Notes under the pieces: generated by a model
The model's database searches: none
What the model was told of the DNA's origin: nothing
Seen by the model: the letters and a program-made list of their open reading frames with translations, nothing else
Assembly: GCA_022564055.1 (NCBI GenBank)
Contig: JADFMD010000004.1
Coordinates: forward strand, 1-64,000
Length of the DNA stretch: 64,000 bases
Source of the DNA: Gemmatimonadota bacterium
GTDB lineage: Bacteria > Gemmatimonadota > Gemmatimonadetes > Longimicrobiales > Gaopeijiaceae
Direction: 5' to 3'
Part shown: positions 47,950 through 55,597 of the stretch, piece by piece
How the letters are laid out: each line of letters starts with the position of its first letter
How positions within the stretch are numbered: position 1 is the stretch's first letter
Program-made: the position numbers and the translations under genes

Positions 47950-49242
47950 ATGGCTGAATCGGATCGTCAGATCCAGCTCCAAGCAGAGCTAGACTCAGAG
48001 TTTCAGATCGTCCGCGTGTTGGGCGAGGGATCCGTGGCACACGTATACCTGGCTCGGGAGCAGGCGCTCCAGCGTCTGGTAGTGATCAAGGTTTTGAATT
48101 CGGAGGTGGCCGAAGATGACACCGCGCGGAAACGCTTCGAGCGAGAAGCTCGATCCGCTGCGAAGATCCACCATCACAACGTAGCGACCGTGCATCGGGT
48201 GGGCTCCCTCGAGGACCACACACCATTCATCATCATGGAGTACATCGAGGGGCGAAACCTCGCGGATGTGCTCCAGGCCGAGGGGGCCATGACCATTGAC
48301 CAGGCCTGTAATACCCTGAGCCAAGTGGCCTCGGCGCTGGCGGCCGCCCACGACAAGGGAATCGTCCACCGGGACGTAAAGCCGGAAAACGTCGTGCGAG
48401 AGAGGGATTCGGACCGTGTGGTGCTCACGGATTTTGGAATTGCCGGGATCTTGGAGACGGGTACCGAGACCATCACCCGTCTCACGCAACAGGGACAGTT
48501 ACTCGGTGATCCGCAGTACATGAGCCCCGAACAGTTGCTCGGTGAGGCCCTAACGGATGCGTCGGATGTATACAGCCTGGGCGTCATGGGCTACGAGCTT
48601 CTTACGCTCAAGGCCCCATACGACGGAAAAACCAGCGTCCAACTGATCACCGCACACCTGAAGAAAGAGCCGATTCCTTTGGCCAACCTCCGGCCCGACG
48701 CGGATCCTTTTCTCGCGGATCTGTTGGGGCGGTGTCTTTCCAAGAATCCTCTGCATCGGCCCCGGGCGTCCGAGGTGGCCAAAGCGTTGGAGCGGGGTAC
48801 CGACGAGTCCCGCCCCTCGGGCCCACGCGAGGGCGCGGCTTCCTCCTACGGCGACCACGGGCCTCCGGATCGGGCCCAGGACGTTTCCGCGTTCGAGGGC
48901 TTCATTCGGGAGCTACGGCGGCGGCACGTGTTCAATGTGGTGTTTCTCTACGCTCTGATCGCCTTCCCTCTCTTAGGCAATGCAGCGGAGATTATTCCCT
49001 ATCTACCGATCCCGGGGGATGCAGATACCCAGATGGCTATCCTGGTGGCCCTCACGCTGGCGAGCTTTCCGGTGATTCTCGTCCTTTCGTGGATGTTCGA
49101 TATCAGCGCGAAGGGAATTCGTCGAACCGAGTCGGGTGTCTCGGGGGCCGCTCGGGCCGGGCTTCATCTCCTGCAGGCTTTGGGGTTGGGTCTCAGCTTT
49201 GCGGTGGCCGGGATGGTCGGCTGGTGGCTTTGGCCTTCTTAG
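47950..49242 (+). CDS. Ser/Thr protein kinase with C-terminal membrane segment
   Basis: VLGEGSVAHVYLAREQ, VVIKVL, IVHRDVKPENVV, LTDFGIAG, YMSPEQLLGE; ELRRRHVFNVVFLYALIAFPLL membrane region. Confidence 0.93.
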   Translation: MAESDRQIQLQAELDSEFQIVRVLGEGSVAHVYLAREQALQRLVVIKVLNSEVAEDDTARKRFEREARSAAKIHHHNVATVHRVGSLEDHTPFIIMEYIEGRNLADVLQAEGAMTIDQACNTLSQVASALAAAHDKGIVHRDVKPENVVRERDSDRVVLTDFGIAGILETGTETITRLTQQGQLLGDPQYMSPEQLLGEALTDASDVYSLGVMGYELLTLKAPYDGKTSVQLITAHLKKEPIPLANLRPDADPFLADLLGRCLSKNPLHRPRASEVAKALERGTDESRPSGPREGAASSYGDHGPPDRAQDVSAFEGFIRELRRRHVFNVVFLYALIAFPLLGNAAEIIPYLPIPGDADTQMAILVALTLASFPVILVLSWMFDISAKGIRRTESGVSGAARAGLHLLQALGLGLSFAVAGMVGWWLWPS

Positions 49243-49255
49243 AAGAAGCGCTGAC

Positions 49256-49721
49256 TCATCTTCCGTAGGGGCCGTCCACGAGGTCTTGCCGCAGCCCGAA
49301 TCCCAGCACGATTACGAAAGCGAAAAACCCGAACTCGTCCACGGGTAACGCCGAGACTCGCCGTGGATCGAGGAGTTCGACTGCGATGGTGGCGATAAGA
49401 AAGGCGAGCCCGGCCTCCAGCGGTGCTCTCGACCGGCCCCCTAGAGGGAATTGCGGTGGCCTGGGTGAGCCGCTCTCCCCAGGGAAGCGCAACCCCACCG
49501 ACCTCGATCAGGTCGCTGAAGTGCATCGTGGTGGGTGACGCCAGATTCAATACGATCACGGTGGCCGGGAGGCCGAGGCACGCGGCTCCGAAGAGGCGAA
49601 GAGCCACGCTCTGCCATCTCTCCGGTTCTTTGATGCCCGCCGTCGAATACCATCCGCCTACCAGGAGACAGATTCCGCCTGCACCTGCCAGAAAGAGAGC
49701 GAGGGGGGAATTCATGAGCAC
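49256..49721 (-). pseudogene. small membrane protein gene disrupted by frameshift
   Basis: N-part (frame of 49239-49721) MLMNSPLALFLAGAGGICLLVGGWY...LTQATAIP; C-part (frame of 49256-49498) APLEAGLAFLIATIAVELLDPRRVSALPVDEFGFFAFVIVLGFG; switch near C5 run at 49437-49441. Confidence 0.5.
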
Positions 49722-49834
49722 GAATTCTCCAGCGACGCTGAGCGTGCCCCTGGGTACGAGGGTGGGGTTCTGTCTTCGGCAGTACTACTTTAGCGGTCAT
49801 CGTTGGACGGGAAAACGACCCGGAGCGAGGAACA

Positions 49835-50041
49835 ATGACCAAGAATCTGAAAATATCGGGAATGACCTGCGGGCAATGCGTGAGCCACGTGAAGTCTGCC
49901 TTGGAGGGTGTGGGAGGCGTGTCCGGAGCGGACGTCTCGCTGGAGAACCAGGAGGCGGAGGTGACGGTGTCGGGCGAAGTCATCGATACGGAGCTGATCG
50001 CGGCGGTCGAGGCGGCCGGGTATCAGGCGGAAGTGCGCTAA
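49835..50041 (+). CDS. heavy-metal-associated (HMA) domain protein, CopZ/MerP-like
   Basis: LKISGMTCGQCVSHVKSALEGVGGVSGADVSLENQEAEV. Confidence 0.92.
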   Translation: MTKNLKISGMTCGQCVSHVKSALEGVGGVSGADVSLENQEAEVTVSGEVIDTELIAAVEAAGYQAEVR

Positions 50042-50049
50042 CGTCAGGG

Positions 50050-50469
50050 ATGGTCCACACGCATACGCTCGAGCTCCATACGGAAGGCGACGACCATATT
50101 TTGGATCTGACGGCCGAGTTACAGATCCTGGTGCGGGAGAGCGGGATCGGCATGGGGCAACTCACGGCGATGGTCGTCGGGTCGACGGCGGCGCTCACCA
50201 CCCTGGAGTTCGAACCGGGCCTCGTAGGTCACGATATCGCGGCCGCACTCGAACGCATCGCTCCACGGGGCGGAAGCTACGAGCATGAAAAGATGTGGCA
50301 CGACGACAATGGGCACAGCCACGTCCGTGCGAGCCTTATCGGCCCCTCGTTGGCCCTCCCGATCGTGGATGGCACCCTCCCACTCGGAACTTGGCAGCAG
50401 GTGGTCCTCGTCGATCTGGACACCCGGCCCCGAAACCGCCGGGTGGTGGTCAACCTCATGGGGGAATGA
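50050..50469 (+). CDS. YjbQ/UPF0047 family protein
   Basis: DLTAELQILVRESGIGMGQLTAMVVGSTAALTTLEFEPGL..HDDNGHSHVRASLIGPSLALPIVDGTLPLGTWQQVVLVDLDTRPRNRRVVV. Confidence 0.92.
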   Translation: MVHTHTLELHTEGDDHILDLTAELQILVRESGIGMGQLTAMVVGSTAALTTLEFEPGLVGHDIAAALERIAPRGGSYEHEKMWHDDNGHSHVRASLIGPSLALPIVDGTLPLGTWQQVVLVDLDTRPRNRRVVVNLMGE

Positions 50470-50630
50470 GGACCTCTAAATTTTCTTGAGGATCCAGCTC
50501 AGGACGACCCGAACGATCCTTCGGATAATGGTCATCATACAGAGGGTCGCCTCCCGGGCGAGTCTTCGTGTTCGCGTTCCAACCCGTACGAGAAAAACAG
50601 CGAAAGGGTTTCCACCGGGTCAGCCGGCCG

Positions 50631-51314
50631 TCATCGGCTTTGCGTCGCGCAGAAGAAACCCTCGGAGTCCGGACCCCGCGCTCCGCTCGACCAGGTCCCG
50701 CTGAACGACTCCGCCGTGATTTCGACTACCCTCAGGACCGCGTAGCCTCCGTCGAAGCGCACGAGGTCCCGGCGGTTCGCGTCCGAGCCAAGGCGGAGTA
50801 GAATACTCGGACTCGTTCCCGTTTCGCTCTCGATGACCAGGACCCCAGGAGACGCGGGATTCCGGCTCGAGAGGTCGCCTACCCGCACCGCGCCGACGGC
50901 CTCCACGTTAATATCCGTGGTTCCGAAGAGGGGAGAGGTCACGCCGGGAATCGGGCCGCCTGCGCTCCCTTCGAATTGACGGAGAGATTCCACCTGGTTG
51001 AGGAGTACGAGGGACCCCTCAGCCGTGCGCGCGGGGTTGCCCTCGACCTCCTCGATCATCCTCAGGCGGTAATTCCCCGCCCGGCCCTCCAGGGAGGCGT
51101 CGGCCGCCAACCCCCCCTCGGGCCGGACACATGCAGGTGTTGGAGCCCTGCTTCCTGTCGGCGCCTCACCTGCGGCGGCCACTTGGTCCATGTCAACGTC
51201 AGCTGCGGGTGGACCCGTGGCGTCTGCCGCCGCGGCCTCCACGGCGGGCGGCTGCCTATCGCCATCGGTGGATGAGCAAGCGGCGAACAGGGCGAACATG
51301 AGGAGGGCGATCAT
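50631..51314 (-). CDS. hypothetical lipoprotein
   Basis: MIALLMFALFAACSS lipobox; no known domain recognised. Confidence 0.6.
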   Translation of the reverse strand: MIALLMFALFAACSSTDGDRQPPAVEAAAADATGPPAADVDMDQVAAAGEAPTGSRAPTPACVRPEGGLAADASLEGRAGNYRLRMIEEVEGNPARTAEGSLVLLNQVESLRQFEGSAGGPIPGVTSPLFGTTDINVEAVGAVRVGDLSSRNPASPGVLVIESETGTSPSILLRLGSDANRRDLVRFDGGYAVLRVVEITAESFSGTWSSGARGPDSEGFFCATQSR

Positions 51315-51417
51315 CCCTCTCGCTACCCTGCACTCCAAGGCGGCAACCCCCTGCGGTCTCAACGCAACCTCCTGCGGTCCCAACGCGGCCCCCTTCCGTC
51401 TCGACGGTATGGCGACG

Positions 51418-52725
51418 TCATCGTGCGAAAATGGTTCTGATCACGTTGCCGGAGTGGTCCACAATTTGGATGGGGCCGCGGTACGTGTCGTTCGTAAGAT
51501 CGATGACCCTCCCGCCAGCGGTGGTCACGCGGGCCGGAGCCGAAAAGGTCTTGGTGAACGGATCGGCGGCTGAGCTTTCCACACCGTATCCGAGGTCGAC
51601 CAAGGACTCTGTCGTTATTGCGCTCAGAGGATTGGTGATTCCGGCCGTGAGCGCCGGCGTCATCAGTTCGAGCCCCAGAACAGACTCTCGCCAGTGCGCG
51701 TCGGAAGAGCCGACACTGGCCTCATTGTCTACGGGAACCTTGCCCCCCGTGTACGCCGTGCCGCCAGCAGCGTCGAACGCGGCGACGGCCGCGGCCCCGG
51801 CGAAGTGGGTGTCGGCACCGGAGTTGGACGGAAGCGACGGATTGACGAGAAGGTCGCCAAATTTTGCCCACAAGGTTCCGATACCCAAGACATGCCCCAT
51901 CTCGTGGAGGATTACGTCCATGAGATCGCCATCCTGTTCCAATCGGGTCACGTCGGCAGCATCGAGTTGCATGAATCCGAGCACCGGCAACTGAGAGGTC
52001 GTTCGAATCTGGCAGGGCCCGGCTTGTGCAAGTGTCCCAAAGATTCCGTCAATCGGCGTGATCTGGACGTAGATGCGGAGATCATCGATGGTGCTGGAAA
52101 CCGAGGGTTGGCCCACGGTACAACTGTCGGCGGGGACCGGGTTGATTGAGAAATCGACGTCGGGGAGCTCGCCTCGCAGGATACCCATCCACCGGTCGGC
52201 GGCAGCGAGGAAAACGGCGTCCTGGCTCGGCGTTCCGTTGGTGATGAACACGAGCTCGATATCGAAATCGGTGGCCACAGCCGAAAAGGCGGCGTCGGCT
52301 CCGGAGTTGATCACTGCCGAAACGGTCACCCCCTGCGGTCCCTCCTGATTTCCCAGGGTCCAGGTGGATGATGCCATCCCCTGCAGGTCCGTCCTCACCG
52401 CTGTCGTGCTCAAAGAGCCCCCACCCTGCACGACGCTGAACACCACGCTTATGTTCGGCGCCGTATTTCCGAGCGCGTCGGATGCCCGCACCACCAGTTC
52501 CTGCGATAAGGTCTCCCCGAGCTCGGTGGATTGCCCATCCCCGGAGACGATGGTTACGTCGATCAGATCGGCCGGATCCGTCCCTCCATCGCCACAACTC
52601 ACCAGGGGAAGAGTCAAAACGAGGCTCAGGAGAGCCTGCTTTGTGAGTGGGTAGAACGGCACGGGTCCAATCCTTCCGATCATACGTTTTGAAATGCATG
52701 ATGAGGCGTGAGCCTGATATCCCAA
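51418..52725 (-). CDS. secreted leishmanolysin-like/metzincin metalloprotease with N-terminal Ig-like domain
   Basis: VILHEMGHVLGIGTLW zinc motif; DGQSTELGETLSQELVVRASDALGNTAPNISVVFSVVQGGGSLS Ig-like region. Confidence 0.82.
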   Translation of the reverse strand: MGYQAHASSCISKRMIGRIGPVPFYPLTKQALLSLVLTLPLVSCGDGGTDPADLIDVTIVSGDGQSTELGETLSQELVVRASDALGNTAPNISVVFSVVQGGGSLSTTAVRTDLQGMASSTWTLGNQEGPQGVTVSAVINSGADAAFSAVATDFDIELVFITNGTPSQDAVFLAAADRWMGILRGELPDVDFSINPVPADSCTVGQPSVSSTIDDLRIYVQITPIDGIFGTLAQAGPCQIRTTSQLPVLGFMQLDAADVTRLEQDGDLMDVILHEMGHVLGIGTLWAKFGDLLVNPSLPSNSGADTHFAGAAAVAAFDAAGGTAYTGGKVPVDNEASVGSSDAHWRESVLGLELMTPALTAGITNPLSAITTESLVDLGYGVESSAADPFTKTFSAPARVTTAGGRVIDLTNDTYRGPIQIVDHSGNVIRTIFAR

Positions 52726-52909
52726 AATAGTGCTCCTCCCTACGTCGATTCAATCAAAAGCCCGGGGGCCTCAGGGGCACCGGGCCGTGCCGCCGTGTAT
52801 TCCTCCGAAGAAAGTGACGGGTTCCGCGGTAAGGTCGTTAAGGCGCCGAGGGGGTCGGATACGTTTCTGCCAGCTATGAAGTTCCACATTTGTCCGCTAA
52901 GATGCTGCC

Positions 52910-53629
52910 ATGTTCAGTCAAATGTTCGAGGGCACGGGCCTCTCCGAAGTGCTCGCCCAAAACCCGGCGCTCGCTTTTGTGACCCTGTTCGGTGCGGGCT
53001 TGGTGACGAGCCTGACCCCCTGTGTCTATCCGATGATCCCCATCACCGCTTCGGTGCTGGCGGGATCGGCGGAGCAGGGTGCGTCCCGGTCCCGGGTGGT
53101 CGGTCTGACGTTTACCTACGCCCTCGGGTTGGCCATGCTCTACGCGACGCTCGGGCTGGTGGCGGGGCTGACTGGGAGTCTATTCGGCACCGTGAGCGCG
53201 AGCCCCTGGGCGCGAATGGCGATCGGCAACCTGCTCTTGGTGTTCGGTTTGGCCATGTTCGATGTCATTCCCATACGGGTGCCGCAACGCCTCCTGCAGT
53301 GGGCGGGGACCGGGAAAGGTGGGTCCTACCCGTCGGTTTTCGTCCTCGGAGCCGCGTCCGGCGTCGTGGCGGCTCCCTGTGGAGCACCGGCCTTTGCGGT
53401 CGTGCTCACGTGGGTGGCGGCGACCGAAGCCGGCGCGATGGGTTTCCTCTATTTGTTCGTCTTCTCTTTCGGAATGACCGCGCTTTTGGTTGCGGTCGGC
53501 CTTTTTTCCGGTTTCGGGGCGGCGCTGCCCGCCGCGGGCGCGTGGATGGTGTGGATCAAAAAAGGCGCCGGAGTGATTATGCTATTGATGGCTCAATATT
53601 ACTTCGTACAGGTGGGGATGGTATTGTGA
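52910..53629 (+). CDS. ccdA: CcdA/DsbD-type transmembrane thiol-disulfide reductant transporter
   Basis: GAGLVTSLTPCVYPMIPITASVLAG; VLGAASGVVAAPCGAPAFAVVLTW. Confidence 0.9.
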   Translation: MFSQMFEGTGLSEVLAQNPALAFVTLFGAGLVTSLTPCVYPMIPITASVLAGSAEQGASRSRVVGLTFTYALGLAMLYATLGLVAGLTGSLFGTVSASPWARMAIGNLLLVFGLAMFDVIPIRVPQRLLQWAGTGKGGSYPSVFVLGAASGVVAAPCGAPAFAVVLTWVAATEAGAMGFLYLFVFSFGMTALLVAVGLFSGFGAALPAAGAWMVWIKKGAGVIMLLMAQYYFVQVGMVL

Positions 53630-54216
53630 AAATTTACGACCGACTTCGTAATTGGCGTCGCCCGCCGGGCGTAGCCAATCTCCTGAGCGCGGGCGTACTG
53701 TTCATGGGTGTTTACGCTCCCTTCGCCGCCACTCTCTCTTTGGTGGCTTTACTCTCTCCTTCCGTGGCTGCTGCACAGGAGCGCGGCGAAATTGGGATCG
53801 CGTTGGGCGAACGCCCCGAGCTCGTGGAGATCGAGGACCTACAGGGCAACGCGGTCAGCCTCGCTCAGTACGTCGAAGGGCGCCCGGCGCTCATCGAATT
53901 TTGGGCGCGCTGGTGCGAGCTCTGTGAGGCGCTGCACCCACAGATGATCGACGTGCAAGAACGCTACGGAGATCGGGTAGCGTTCGTCGCGGTTGCCGTT
54001 GCGGTGGCCCAATCCCAGCGCTCGGTCCGGAGGTTCCTTGAAGGGAAGCCCATGGGGTTCCCCGTGCTTTGGGATGAGGGAGGCAGAGCCGTGCGTGCCT
54101 TTCTAGCCCCTGGAACATCCTACATCGTGGTTCTGGACGAGGAAGGCACGGTGGTGTACACAGGGTCCGGTGGCGACCAAGATATCGAGGCTGCGGTCCG
54201 GATGGCACTCGACTGA
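53626..54216 (+). CDS. secreted thioredoxin-like protein (C-E-L-C)
   Basis: GTGA overlap with ccdA; signal/TM, ALIEFWARWCELCEALHPQMIDVQERYGDRVAFVAVAV, YIVVLDEEGTVVYTGSG. Confidence 0.9.
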   Translation: MKIYDRLRNWRRPPGVANLLSAGVLFMGVYAPFAATLSLVALLSPSVAAAQERGEIGIALGERPELVEIEDLQGNAVSLAQYVEGRPALIEFWARWCELCEALHPQMIDVQERYGDRVAFVAVAVAVAQSQRSVRRFLEGKPMGFPVLWDEGGRAVRAFLAPGTSYIVVLDEEGTVVYTGSGGDQDIEAAVRMALD

Positions 54217-54260
54217 CCCTTCCCGGTGCGTCCTAACGGCTGTCAGGCTGCGGGGGGGCA

Positions 54261-54301
54261 AGAAAAGAGGGCCCGGCCAAAAAGGCCGGGCCCTCTTTTC
54301 T
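54261..54301. terminator. bidirectional terminator hairpin
   Basis: Perfect 18-bp inverted repeat AGAAAAGAGGGCCCGGCC-AAAAA-GGCCGGGCCCTCTTTTCT between convergent genes. Confidence 0.9.
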
Positions 54302-54334
54302 TACGGTCTCTTGGCCGGTTTTCAGGCCCTGAGC

Positions 54335-54922
54335 CTATTCTTGTGAGAAATCCGGAGCGACCTCGGCCACGGCAGCGGCCAACTCCTCATACGCCGTCGG
54401 ATCGATCTCGCGGAACCGAGACGTGGCGAATGAGACCCGCCCTTCCGGATCGACAACGACCACCGCCCGACTTTGAGGCATTCCGTTACCTCTTCGGCCG
54501 ATACCGAAAGCTTCCGCGGCGTCACCGTCGGGATCGCTACCGAAGAGGACTGGGAAATCCGCATCCGCCGCCCATGACGCCAACGCTTCCGGAGAGTCGT
54601 TGCTTATGGCGAGGATCGTTACGCCCCGTCCGTTCTTGAATACGCTTGCGTACTGATCACGGTACGCTTCCATTTGAATGGTTCAGCCAGGTGTTCGCGC
54701 CCTGAAGAAGAACGCAATTACCACCACCTCTCCCCGTAAATCCGAGAGACGGACCGGGTCCTGGAGGACTCCGTAGCGTGTAGCGCCCGTGACTGTGATG
54801 TCAGGGGCCATCTCTCCGACCGCGATGATGTCGGATGCGTCGGCCTGGGCTGCAGCCGGCTGAACGAAAACAGCCAAACCAAGGAACAGGGCGAACACGA
54901 AAGCCATCGTGGATGGCCGCAT
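54335..54922 (-). CDS. secreted AhpC/TSA peroxiredoxin-like selenoprotein (in-frame TGA read as Sec)
   Basis: ORFs 54683-54949 and 54335-54673 are in the same frame, separated by TGA at 54683-54685: VVVIAFFFRARTPG-U-TIQMEAYRDQYASVFKNGRGVTILAISND; hairpin 54648-54667; RBS AAGGAGG before ATG 54922. Confidence 0.8.
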
Positions 54923-55070
54923 TCGAATCCTCCTTTCTTTGTAAAACAAGAACCTACCCCGGGCACAGTATACACCGTCAACTCATGATTCGCACCGGCC
55001 GGCGCAGAAATTCCGCTCAGTGCACGGAAAAGAGGCCGCCTCTTGCAAGGCCCGAGGCGTTTTTTTTCGG

Positions 55071-55514
55071 TCAATCCCCGATCTGGGAGATGTGGTATTG
55101 GACGATCTTCCACGTCCCTTCCTCCAGCACCCGCGTGTCCGAGTACCGCCAGGTGCCCGTCCTCACGGCTCCGCCCGGTAACGTGACCGAGCCTCCGAGA
55201 AGCGCGCCTGACACTGCGGTGTTACCGTAGACCCTCACGTTCAGGTCACTCATGACGAGGTTCGTTCGGAGACCCGTGACGTACGCAGCCCGAACGGCCA
55301 ATAGGTAGAGCCCCTCGACCATGGCGGATCCGTCGACGAAGAACCCGCGAACGTCATTGTGGAAAAAGCCGACGAAGGTGGCGGCGTCGCGATTGGCCAG
55401 AGCCGACAGAGTCTCCGAGATGTCGGCGCGGACGTCGGCCTCCTGGGCATGTACTGCGGCGTTAGCGAGCAAGGTAATTGAACAGAAGGCGAGGATGATG
55501 CACCTAGATCTCAC
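55071..55514 (-). CDS. secreted SnoaL/DUF4440-like protein (NTF2 fold)
   Basis: Signal peptide; DISETLSALANRDAATFVGFFHNDVRGFFVDGSAM...WRYSDTRVLEEGTWKIVQYHIS. Confidence 0.75.
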   Translation of the reverse strand: MRSRCIILAFCSITLLANAAVHAQEADVRADISETLSALANRDAATFVGFFHNDVRGFFVDGSAMVEGLYLLAVRAAYVTGLRTNLVMSDLNVRVYGNTAVSGALLGGSVTLPGGAVRTGTWRYSDTRVLEEGTWKIVQYHISQIGD

Positions 55515-55597
55515 GTGATAGCTCCCTTTCCTATCTTGCGTTCTTCCTACGAATTTTTCCTGGAGTCTTCTTCAGCATCTTCGACCACAGGGGGGCT

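Noticed and set aside
52708-53625. N-terminal extension of the thioredoxin-like ORF across ccdA
   Set aside because: That part is an out-of-frame reading of ccdA; the GTG at 53626 overlapping the ccdA stop is the plausible start.
55037-55068. CGCCTC...GAGGCG hairpin followed by T-run on the plus strand
   Set aside because: Looks like an intrinsic terminator, but both flanking genes are on the minus strand, where its T-run is weak; direction and role unclear.
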